From NCBI GenBank assembly GCA_023436945.1, contig JAEZHG010000010.1, positions 1 through 8,110 on the forward strand: a DNA stretch of 8,110 bases, written 5' to 3'. A program made the translations under genes and the position numbers. The stretch is from Pseudomonadota bacterium. GTDB lineage: Bacteria; Pseudomonadota; Alphaproteobacteria; Caulobacterales; Caulobacteraceae. Within the stretch, counting starts at the first letter, position 1. Each line of letters starts with the position of its first letter. This document shows, one piece after another, positions 1-4,935 of this stretch. The notes under the pieces were generated by a model that saw only the letters and a list, made by a program, of their open reading frames with translations, was not told the origin of the DNA and did not search any database.

Positions 1-1
1 C

Positions 2-724
2 GATGGGCTCAATCCACAGCGTGAACCCCGCGAAGTCCTCGACCAGCTCAAGGCCGAGATGGGCCCGCGTGCCTTTGAAGCCCAGTACCAACAGAACCCG
101 ACACCTCTGGAGGGCGATTATCTGCAATGGGACAAGGTCCAGTTCTACGACGAGGTCCCGCCGCGCAACCGTCTGCACAAGGTGGTACACAGTTGGGATG
201 TGGCCTCGTCCAGCGATCCCAAGGCCGACTATTCGGTCGGCACCATCTGGGGGTATGACGGCGCAAGCTGGCTCTTGCTCAATGTCATCCGCCTGCGCCT
301 GCTCTATCCGGACCTTCTCGCCCGTGTACGCTTGGAGCGTAAACTCTGGAAAGCTGACGCCATATTGGTCGAAAAGTCTTCGGTTGGCCCGGCCCTGCTG
401 GAAGACCTTGCCCGCGACATGCGCGGAATTAGCGAACCCCAACACCATGCGCGTGCCTGTATGCGCATTGGCATCAGCGCCACCCTGCCCAAGGCCGAGC
501 GGTATTTTGCCTCAGTCGAGCGGCTCTATTCCGGCTTTGCCAAACTGCCGCGTTCAGCCCCCTGGCTCGATGATCTTCATCGCGAGATGCAAACCTTTCC
601 TGCCGCCCGCTATGACGATCAGGTCGATAGTCTCAGCCAGTTCCTCAACTGGGCACCCAGTCGTCAGGGGCGCAACATCCTCAAGGATCCCGACACACGT
701 CGCGATGGCCCACGGCCACGTTGA
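2..724 (+). CDS. terL: Phage terminase large subunit, C-terminal part (5' end outside window)
   Basis: The reading frame is open from base 2, so the gene starts left of the window; the ATG at 59 is internal. TerL is the motor and nuclease that packages phage DNA into proheads. What is visible is the end of the ATPase part (an EAQYQQNP motif just after base 59) and the RNase H-like nuclease domain. Counting from the ATG at 59, the three expected acidic positions are present: D47 in HSWDVAS, E105 in ILVEKSS and D190 in YDDQVDSLSQF. The typical SSVGPALLEDL helix follows the second. The nuclease domain therefore looks intact to its natural C-terminus. No portal or capsid gene follows; the next genes are on the other strand, so this is either a prophage edge or an orphan terminase. 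The family call is confident; whether the phage is functional cannot be judged. Confidence 0.9.
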   Translation, partial: DGLNPQREPREVLDQLKAEMGPRAFEAQYQQNPTPLEGDYLQWDKVQFYDEVPPRNRLHKVVHSWDVASSSDPKADYSVGTIWGYDGASWLLLNVIRLRLLYPDLLARVRLERKLWKADAILVEKSSVGPALLEDLARDMRGISEPQHHARACMRIGISATLPKAERYFASVERLYSGFAKLPRSAPWLDDLHREMQTFPAARYDDQVDSLSQFLNWAPSRQGRNILKDPDTRRDGPRPR

Positions 725-729
725 ACGAA

Positions 730-757
730 AACAGCGGCGTCCTTTGACGCCGCTGTT
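730..757 (-). terminator. Intrinsic terminator of the leftward lipoprotein operon
   Basis: A perfect 12-bp inverted repeat (730-741 with 746-757) encloses a CTTT loop. Read on the minus strand, the stem is followed by TTTTCGTT, a short T-rich tail, and it lies 18 nt past the lipoprotein stop. It also sits just after the terminase stop, so it could serve both converging genes, although the plus-strand side lacks a T run. Confidence 0.8.
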
Positions 758-775
758 GCCTTGTGGGTGCAGAGG

Positions 776-1072
776 TTAGCGTTTGCAATCGGCGCGGCCG
801 GTATAGGCCGTATGCGGTACGCCTCCTCGGCTGGTGGCATCGATAAACTCAATACTGAAGTTCTCGATCTCGCCATTACAGACCTGCTTTAACGATTCAC
901 GTGCGGTCAGTTCGATCGCCGCCTGATCATTGGTAAACTGAGCCAGCCCCTGCATGGTGAAGCCTAGACCACCCGCACGTGTTTGATACGGAGCCATGCT
1001 GGGCTGCGGAATGGACGCACAGGCTGCCAAGCCCAGAAGCGTCCCTACAAGAGCAAACGAAGCGCACTTCAT
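776..1072 (-). CDS. Small predicted lipoprotein, family unknown
   Basis: A 98-residue protein with a short lipoprotein signal: a hydrophobic stretch at residues 4-16 and a lipobox LAAC with the lipidated Cys at 18, followed by Ala-Ser. It should be anchored in a membrane, probably the inner leaflet of the outer membrane because no Asp follows the Cys. The mature part (about 80 residues) has cysteines at 65 and 96 that could form a disulfide. I do not recognise the family. Its ATG overlaps the TGA of the upstream secreted-protein gene (ATGA), and a strong GGAGGG ribosome site (1079-1084, minus strand) lies inside that gene, so the two are co-translated. Function unknown; joint work with the secreted neighbour is an inference from the overlap. 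Confidence 0.8.
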   Translation of the reverse strand: MKCASFALVGTLLGLAACASIPQPSMAPYQTRAGGLGFTMQGLAQFTNDQAAIELTARESLKQVCNGEIENFSIEFIDATSRGGVPHTAYTGRADCKR

Positions 1073-1500
1073 TGTGCACCCTCCGGCTTCAGCTGATCGG
1101 TGTAGTCGGTCCCGTTTAGGCTATTAGCCCGACCGCAGACTTCGCTGGCGAGTACTCCCATCCGTCGTCCAGAAATCGGGTCTATGGCCGACGAATAATA
1201 GAAGTCCTGATAGCCATTATAGCCGCCCATCCGGTTCCGCGCATTGGCCTGTCCGCACACGGCCAGAACCACTTTGCTGCGATCGCGACGATTAGGGCTT
1301 AACAAAACCACCCGCACATTCCTGAACCGGGCACTCTCATAATCGACCAGGCTGCCCTCCAACCACGACCGCGTCATGCGGATCTCGGTAGTAATCTGCT
1401 CTTCGCTGAAGAGTCCGCCTTGAGCTCCCTGCTCATCCTGCGCCGTCGCTGTTCCAGCGCTTAACAGCACTGCCAGTATGGCCATCCCCGATAGTTTCAT
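1069..1500 (-). CDS. Secreted protein with Sec signal peptide, function unknown
   Basis: A 143-residue protein. Residues 1-20 form a Sec signal peptide with a hydrophobic core and an ATA-Q cleavage site after A20, so the mature protein is periplasmic or secreted. The mature part contains SARFRNVR followed by a VCGQANARN segment with a GGYNGY stretch, and a second Cys at 122; C82 and C122 could pair. This 'SARFR ... VCG ... GGY' pattern resembles small exported proteins that I recall from alphaproteobacterial genomes and mobile elements, but I cannot name a function. The start at 1500 is supported by AGGA six bases upstream. The gene leads a two-gene unit with the lipoprotein and is divergent from a small XRE regulator. 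One copy of the presumed operator lies just upstream of its ribosome site, so repression by that regulator is likely (inference). Confidence 0.82.
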   Translation of the reverse strand: MKLSGMAILAVLLSAGTATAQDEQGAQGGLFSEEQITTEIRMTRSWLEGSLVDYESARFRNVRVVLLSPNRRDRSKVVLAVCGQANARNRMGGYNGYQDFYYSSAIDPISGRRMGVLASEVCGRANSLNGTDYTDQLKPEGAQ

Positions 1501-1510
1501 GGTTCATCCT

Positions 1511-1520
1511 ATGAGTCTCA
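1511..1520. promoter_or_regulatory. Putative operator, copy 1
   Basis: ATGAGTCTCA contains the 9-base palindrome TGAG-T-CTCA. It lies immediately upstream of the ribosome site of the secreted-protein gene and is the exact reverse complement of the sequence at 1568-1577. A weak -10-like TATTGA on the minus strand partly overlaps it, so binding here would block leftward transcription. The operator role is inferred from symmetry, duplication and location between a regulator gene and its divergent neighbour. Confidence 0.55.
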
Positions 1521-1550
1521 ATACAGTGACGCTGGTCGCTCAGATGGGGC

Positions 1551-1560
1551 TGACAAGTCA
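1551..1560. promoter_or_regulatory. Small palindrome between the two operator copies
   Basis: TGACAAGTCA has perfect 4-base arms (TGAC/GTCA) around AA and lies between the two TGAGNCTCA sites, close to copy 2. It could be a further half-site for the regulator or part of a promoter (CTGACA at 1550-1555 resembles a -35 element for the rightward regulator gene). It is short enough to be chance. Confidence 0.25.
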
Positions 1561-1567
1561 ACCAAAA

Positions 1568-1577
1568 TGAGACTCAT
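1568..1577. promoter_or_regulatory. Putative operator, copy 2
   Basis: TGAGACTCAT is the exact reverse complement of 1511-1520. It is 41 nt upstream of the preferred ATG of the XRE gene, a position suited to autoregulation. Together the two copies form a 10-bp inverted repeat with a 47-nt spacer in the divergent promoter region. Confidence 0.55.
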
Positions 1578-1618
1578 CGTCTGTCGCCTGATCAGATGCA
1601 TTGCTCGCATCTGCGCCT

Positions 1619-1831
1619 ATGGATGTTTGCCAAAAACTCGGACTGCGCGTGCAGCAGTTGCGCCAAGCCAAAGGCTGGTCGCAAGACGAGTTTGCACATC
1701 GGGCAAACCTGCACCGGACCTATGTCTCAGGCGTTGAGCGCGGGATCCGCAACCCCACCATTACTGTTCTGGAAAAGCTCGCTGCAGGCCTTGAAATCAC
1801 GCTGAGCGAGTTGGTGGCCCTGGAAGAATAG
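1619..1831 (+). CDS. Small XRE-family regulator, controller-protein-like
   Basis: A single-domain helix-turn-helix protein, 70 residues from the ATG at 1619; a TTG at 1601 would add six residues. Neither start has a clear ribosome site, and I prefer the ATG because homology to the family begins directly after it. From the ATG, helix 2 is about 21-31 (SQDEFAHRANL) and the recognition helix about 32-42, starting HRTYVSGVERG and followed by RNP. These match the small controller (C) proteins of restriction-modification systems and similar one-domain XRE regulators, which bind as dimers and regulate their own gene. The protein ends after the fifth helix (LSELVALEE), the normal length for this class. 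No restriction or methylase gene is visible nearby. The likely targets are its own promoter and the divergent secreted-protein operon, through the repeated ATGAGTCTCA sites. The DNA-binding call is firm; the targets are inferred. Confidence 0.88.
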   Translation: MDVCQKLGLRVQQLRQAKGWSQDEFAHRANLHRTYVSGVERGIRNPTITVLEKLAAGLEITLSELVALEE

Positions 1832-2135
1832 GTCGCGAGCGGCGATCCAGCACTTCCATGGCTTCGGCCAAGGTTTTGGCGTCTTGCAGATAGCTTTGTA
1901 GGCACCCAGCCGCGCTGGATAGTTCTAGCAGTTCAAGGTCGGACGAAAGCCTCACGGCATACTCGGCCAAATGTCCGGTAAACACGCCCAGCCGAAACTT
2001 CGTCTCCAGCGCATCATCGCGGTCGAACATGCCTTGGTACAAATCATCTGAGGTCATGAACGGACTACCGCTCTGGTCGCGTGCGAAGTCCACTCCGAAG
2101 TGAGGGAACTTCGCATATGCGCCAGGAGCGGACAT
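1797..2135 (-). CDS. Hypothetical protein, convergent with the XRE gene
   Basis: I do not recognise this protein. From the ATG at 2135 it is 112 residues; the frame stays open to an ATG at 2225 (142 residues), but that would run into the start of the divergent gene at 2160, and none of the possible starts has a clear ribosome site. The product looks soluble, with no signal peptide or membrane segment. It has a segment rich in aromatic and acidic residues at the front (KFPHFGVDF, DDLYQGMFDRDD), then a mainly helical stretch (TGHLAEYAVRLSSDLELLEL) and a basic, proline-containing tail. The last 35 bases overlap the 3' end of the XRE gene on the other strand. I accept it because the composition is protein-like and nothing better fills these bases. 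Confidence 0.6.
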   Translation of the reverse strand: MSAPGAYAKFPHFGVDFARDQSGSPFMTSDDLYQGMFDRDDALETKFRLGVFTGHLAEYAVRLSSDLELLELSSAAGCLQSYLQDAKTLAEAMEVLDRRSRPILPGPPTRSA

Positions 2136-2150
2136 TGACAGCAGAGCGAT

Positions 2151-2154
2151 AAGG
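2151..2154 (+). promoter_or_regulatory. Ribosome site favouring the TTG start at 2160
   Basis: AAGG ends five bases before the TTG at 2160. The alternative ATG at 2172 is 17 bases away and has no Shine-Dalgarno-like sequence of its own, so this short site argues for the TTG. Confidence 0.4.
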
Positions 2155-2159
2155 CGACT

Positions 2160-2747
2160 TTGATTCAACCTATGCAGCTCCCATGGGATGAACATTTTTT
2201 CGAAATCGTGCTGCCGGCATGGCAAGCTTACCTCGTCTCAGAGGCTGAGCTCACCGTTGCAGTGACCTCGGGCAATGAGACGGCAGCAGCGCGGGCTAGG
2301 TATCGCGCGCTGCGAGAGGCTGGATCTGCCAGTTTCTACCTTCACCATTTCGCCGAGATCGTCCTTCGAGCGCAGCCGCATTGGCTCCCCGCCGACGTCG
2401 AAGACCTACGCAACTTACGACAGTGGCTTGCAGGCCACTGCACCGCTCTGCGAACCGCACAACGAGTCAATGACGTTCGCCTATTGGGTGACGTGGCCGA
2501 TGCACTCAAACATGCTGTCCTAACGCGTGACCCAGACAATCGCCTAGTCGAAGCGAACGACGCAGTGCTGGTGACCGGTACGGGATATGGCGACGGTTCA
2601 TTTGGAGAGGGGAAGTTCGGCGGAGCGGAGCAGGTCATCATCCTTTCCAAGGTCGGCAGACGAGCATTATCAGGTGTCCTGCAGAATGTCGTCGACGCGT
2701 GGCGTCGTTGCGCAGGAATTGACCTTCCGCCCATCGGAGAACCTTGA
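2160..2747 (+). CDS. Conserved-looking hypothetical protein
   Basis: A 195-residue protein from the TTG at 2160, or 191 residues from the ATG at 2172. It has no signal peptide or membrane segment and looks cytoplasmic. The N-terminal two thirds are helical (FFEIVLPAWQAYLVSEAEL, FYLHHFAEIVL, NDVRLLGDVADALKHAVL). A short glycine-rich beta-like segment follows (TGYGDGSFGEGKFGG at about 141-155), then VIILSKVGRRALSGVLQNVVDAWRR and a GIDLPPIGEP end. The pattern recalls uncharacterised alphaproteobacterial proteins I have seen before, but I can give no function. It is divergent from the preceding hypothetical gene and is separated by about 360 bases from the TIR operon, so joint function with that operon is not implied. 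Confidence 0.8.
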   Translation: MIQPMQLPWDEHFFEIVLPAWQAYLVSEAELTVAVTSGNETAAARARYRALREAGSASFYLHHFAEIVLRAQPHWLPADVEDLRNLRQWLAGHCTALRTAQRVNDVRLLGDVADALKHAVLTRDPDNRLVEANDAVLVTGTGYGDGSFGEGKFGGAEQVIILSKVGRRALSGVLQNVVDAWRRCAGIDLPPIGEP

Positions 2748-2969
2748 CCGGACTGCGCAGGATCAGCATCAACCTATGGTGGTGGATGTCACCGATGCGC
2801 CAGTTTCGGACATCATCATCGGCGTGAAAACACGACGTTCGACGAGGCGCGGATCACACCTCTGACCGTGTCTTCAAAGTATCGATGGTATCCAGCTTGT
2901 CGGCACCTATAGACGCGCCGCCTCGCCTATCATGCTCTTGGCGAGCCCACGACAAAGCGGTCAAACGCC

Positions 2970-2987
2970 TTCCAGCTATGGCTGGAA
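2970..2987. repeat. 7-bp hairpin upstream of the TIR operon
   Basis: TTCCAGC and GCTGGAA pair perfectly around a TATG loop. No T-run follows on either strand, so it is not a standard terminator. It could be an operator or an RNA hairpin in the leader region; its role is unknown. Confidence 0.4.
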
Positions 2988-3046
2988 AACGGAGGTGACA
3001 AATCAGAGCTATGCACAACTTAGAATGCGCAAACAGTTAGGCCGCA

Positions 3047-3078
3047 TTGACACATAACGTTGCATTTCCGAATTGGAA
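3047..3078 (+). promoter_or_regulatory. Candidate promoter and operator of the TIR operon
   Basis: A perfect TTGACA (3047-3052) suits a sigma-70-type -35 element 52 bases before the ATG of the first TIR gene. No good -10 hexamer is seen at 17-18 bases spacing. In that position lies the near-palindrome TTCC-GAATT-GGAA (3066-3078), which could be a regulator site covering the -10 region. This is a position-based suggestion only. Confidence 0.3.
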
Positions 3079-3104
3079 TAACAGCAAAGCTTTCTGAGAC
3101 GATC

Positions 3105-3593
3105 ATGGCCCGCCGCGTATTTTTTAGCTTCCACTATGCTCGGGACATCATGCGGGTCACCCAGGTCCGCAACTCGTGGGTCATTCGTGCCGGAGACGAG
3201 GCCCAACCGTTCTATGATGCAGCCGAGTTTGAGGAGGCAAAGAAAAAGGCAGGCGGCATCGAGAAATGGATTGAGACCCAGCTAGAGGGAACTTCAGTGA
3301 CGGTAGTTCTCTATGGTGCGGAGACTTCCAGCCGCGACTGGGTCATTCACGAAATTAAGCGCAGCTATGCCTTAGGTAAAGGCATCCTGGCTATCGACAT
3401 CCATAAAATCAAACACCCCCAGAACGGAGCTGATGTTGCTGGTGCCAACCCGCTCAGCAAACTTCACATCACCCAGAACGGTCAGAAGGTCCTGCTTAGC
3501 TCAATCTACAAGAGCTATGACTGGGTCGATGACAATGGATACGCCAACATGCCGGGCTGGATCGAGGCCGCAGCTAAGGCGGCAGGAAAATAA
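3105..3593 (+). CDS. ThsB-like TIR protein (DUF1863/MTH538 family), first copy
   Basis: A 162-residue protein from the ATG at 3105; the frame is open further upstream, but the family's MARRVFFSFHY start fixes this ATG. It is one TIR-like domain of the type found in ThsB of Thoeris defence: beta-1 FFSFHY (6-11), the R-x-x-x-VRNSW helix (17-25), then EGTSVTVVLYGAET (61-74) and SRDWVIHEIKRS (76-87). E83, four residues after W79, is where the catalytic Glu of TIR NADases is expected. The C-terminus carries the family end NGYANMPGWIEAAAKAAG. ThsB proteins sense infection and turn NAD+ into a cyclic or conjugated ADP-ribose signal. The gene opens a seven-gene operon, three bases before the next ORF. 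Family call strong; signal synthesis is inferred from relatives. Confidence 0.9.
   Translation: MARRVFFSFHYARDIMRVTQVRNSWVIRAGDEAQPFYDAAEFEEAKKKAGGIEKWIETQLEGTSVTVVLYGAETSSRDWVIHEIKRSYALGKGILAIDIHKIKHPQNGADVAGANPLSKLHITQNGQKVLLSSIYKSYDWVDDNGYANMPGWIEAAAKAAGK
3584..3587 (+). promoter_or_regulatory. Ribosome site of the 49-residue ORF
   Basis: AGGA lies inside the last codons of the first TIR gene, nine bases before the ATG at 3597. It supports translation of the small ORF, coupled to the stop of the upstream gene. Confidence 0.5.
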
Positions 3594-3596
3594 AGC

Positions 3597-3746
3597 ATGG
3601 CAATCTCCAGCCGCCCCCAATACCTGAAGGCCTTTTCCGATGCCCTCCACCAAGGTCACGGAGCCTTCTTAGTGTGGGCCGAGATCTCAGTAGCGGCTGG
3701 CTATCCTCGCGCTGTTCAGACCTTGCTGATCGCGGCCGGACAATAG
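3597..3746 (+). CDS. 49-residue small protein inside the TIR operon
   Basis: A short ORF that fills the gap between the first two TIR genes: ATG at 3597, three bases after the preceding stop, with AGGA nine bases upstream, and TAG ending ten bases before the next start. The product begins MAISSRPQYLKAFSDAL and continues with a mildly amphipathic, probably helical stretch (FLVWAEISVAAG at about 24-35) and ends QTLLIAAGQ. It has no cysteines, no clear membrane segment and no motif that I recognise. The tight packing suggests a real small component, for example a regulator or partner of a TIR protein. A remnant of a larger gene is the alternative. No function can be assigned. Confidence 0.6.
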   Translation: MAISSRPQYLKAFSDALHQGHGAFLVWAEISVAAGYPRAVQTLLIAAGQ

Positions 3747-3751
3747 GGGGA
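3745..3751 (+). promoter_or_regulatory. Ribosome site that fixes the GTG start at 3757
   Basis: AGGGGGA, partly overlapping the stop of the small ORF, ends five bases before GTG 3757. It supports the GTG as the start of the second TIR gene. Confidence 0.7.
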
Positions 3752-3756
3752 TCCTC

Positions 3757-4320
3757 GTGACCGTTTTGACCGAATATGAAGTCCGCCGCTTGGGTCGCGA
3801 AACTGCGTCCCGCAGCTACGCAACCGTGGAGAAGATACTTAGGGACGCTCGGCAGACTTCGCGATCCTCCTTCGACGTCTTCCTCTCCCATGCGAAACTG
3901 GATGGCGAGCTCGTGCTGGGCGTAAAGGCCCTGCTGGAGAACCGAGGACTGACTGTCTACATCGATTGGATCGACGATCCGCAGTTAGATCGCAGTCGTG
4001 TATCGCCAGCTACAGCCGACGGGCTGCGCAGACGAATGCGCCAATGCGGCTCACTAATATATGTCTATACGAGGGCCGCCACCAACTCTCGGTGGATGCC
4101 TTGGGAGTTGGGCTATTTCGACGCCTTCAACGGTAATGTTGCCGTCTTGCCTGTCATGCAGTCGTCGACCGACACTGCCTATCGGGGCGAGGAATTTGTA
4201 GGCCTCTACCCCTATGTCGAAATCGGGCCCACCAACATGTGGGTTCATAAATCTGCCAGTGAGTACAGGAACTTTCGCGACTGGCGTCAAAGCAGCGACA
4301 AGCTGCGCCCCTCCATTTGA
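3757..4320 (+). CDS. TIR-domain protein with helical N-terminal extension, copy 1
   Basis: A 187-residue protein with a GTG start. Residues 1-37 form a charged, helical extension. The TIR domain follows: FDVFLSHAKLD (39-49, beta-1/box 1), LLENRGLTVYIDWIDD (59-74), VSPATADGLRRRM (82-94), CGSLIYVYT (97-105) and SRWMPWELGYFDA (111-123). E117 is the expected NADase Glu, four residues after W113. A C-terminal part (GEEFVGLYPYVEIG and a basic, Trp-containing tail) is shared with the last gene of the operon, whose motifs fall at nearly the same residue numbers, so the two are paralogues. TIR proteins of this sort cut or cyclise NAD+ or assemble with other TIRs. Whether this one makes a signal, amplifies one or kills the cell cannot be told from sequence. 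The DWI segment after the second strand is a hallmark of this subfamily in the window. Confidence 0.9.
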   Translation: MTVLTEYEVRRLGRETASRSYATVEKILRDARQTSRSSFDVFLSHAKLDGELVLGVKALLENRGLTVYIDWIDDPQLDRSRVSPATADGLRRRMRQCGSLIYVYTRAATNSRWMPWELGYFDAFNGNVAVLPVMQSSTDTAYRGEEFVGLYPYVEIGPTNMWVHKSASEYRNFRDWRQSSDKLRPSI

Positions 4321-4335
4321 TCAAGAGCATCAGAA

Positions 4336-4935
4336 ATGGCACGACGTACCTTCTTTTCTTTTCACTACGAACCCGACGTCTGGCGCGCTTGGAATGTACG
4401 CAATTGCCTAACCTTTACCGGCAACGACTCCGATGTAGGTTTTTTCGATAGCAGCGTCTTTGAAGCTTCAAAGCGCGAGAGCGATGCTAGCCTAAAGGCT
4501 TTTTTACGCGACGGGATGAAGAACAGTTCGGTGACCTGCATCCTTGCCGGAGCCCACACCTGGTCGCGCCGATGGGTGCGTTACGAGATCGTCAGAGCTA
4601 TCCTAAAGGGTAATGGCCTGCTCACAGTCGATATTCATGGCATAAAGAATAAAAACGGGGAGACCGCCGCCAAAGGCCCGGATCCGCTTGCTCAGATCGG
4701 TCTCTACAAGACCGATAAGGGGATATTCTTCGCTGAGTGGAATGGGCAAAAATGGATCCGCTATAGCGACTATTCCCTAGCTATCCCTGCAAAGGATCTA
4801 TGGTTCAATCCGCCGACCACGGCCACGCCCATACAGTTGTCGCATTACTGCCTAAGGTATGATTTTGTTGCTCAGAACGGCCGGGCCAACCTAGCGGGCT
4901 GGATCGAGACTGCGGCGGATATGGCCGGACGATGA
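4336..4935 (+). CDS. ThsB-like TIR protein (DUF1863/MTH538 family), second copy with insertion
   Basis: A 199-residue protein. It shares the start MARR-FFSFHY, the RAWNVRN segment (17-23), a SSVTCILAGAHT strand (64-75) and SRRWVRYEIVRA with E84 (four residues after W80) as the presumed catalytic Glu. Like the first copy it ends NGRANLAGWIETAADMAG. It differs by about 35 extra residues before that end, a segment rich in Trp, Tyr and Pro around 140-175 (SDYSLAIPAKDLWFNPP). This could shape a different ligand pocket or sensor surface. The gene begins 15 bases after the preceding stop, with only a weak AAGAG ribosome site, and its stop overlaps the next start by four bases (ATGA). Two ThsB-like genes are found in some Thoeris loci, where they respond to different phages; here the same idea is an inference. 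Confidence 0.9.
   Translation: MARRTFFSFHYEPDVWRAWNVRNCLTFTGNDSDVGFFDSSVFEASKRESDASLKAFLRDGMKNSSVTCILAGAHTWSRRWVRYEIVRAILKGNGLLTVDIHGIKNKNGETAAKGPDPLAQIGLYKTDKGIFFAEWNGQKWIRYSDYSLAIPAKDLWFNPPTTATPIQLSHYCLRYDFVAQNGRANLAGWIETAADMAGR

Larger units (their letters stand above)
2748..3104 (+). other. Gene-free region upstream of the TIR operon
   Basis: No convincing gene is seen in these 357 bases. They hold two weak inverted repeats (2922-2927 with 2940-2945; 2970-2976 with 2981-2987), a GGAGG at 2991-2995 that precedes only a 20-codon frame, and the presumed promoter region of the TIR operon. The open frame running through 2587-2865 is an out-of-frame continuation over the previous gene and shows no recognisable protein. 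Confidence 0.5.

Noticed and set aside
3..779. 258-codon plus-strand frame overlapping the terminase
   Set aside because: It is the out-of-frame shadow of the terminase, which has clear nuclease motifs; the shadow product is Ser/Pro/Arg-rich.
2342..2734. 130-codon minus-strand frame within the 2160-2747 gene
   Set aside because: The product is Ser/Arg/Thr-rich without domain-like pattern, fully inside a more convincing plus-strand gene.
2587..2865. 92-codon plus-strand frame extending into the gap before the TIR operon
   Set aside because: Half of it lies out of frame inside the 2160-2747 gene, and the remainder has no recognisable motif or start signal.
2922..2945. CTCGCC/GGCGAG inverted repeat
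   Set aside because: Only six bases per arm with a 12-base loop in GC-rich DNA and no T-run; chance is the likeliest explanation.
2995..3057. 20-codon GTG frame at a GGAGG sequence before the TIR operon
   Set aside because: The GTG overlaps the GGAGG itself, so that site cannot serve it, and the peptide shows nothing notable; a leader peptide cannot be supported.
3574..3891. 105-codon minus-strand frame across the start of the second TIR gene
   Set aside because: It lies opposite the 3' end of one TIR gene, the small ORF and the start of the next. The product is low-complexity and Arg/Ser/Gly-rich, and the plus-strand genes explain the region.
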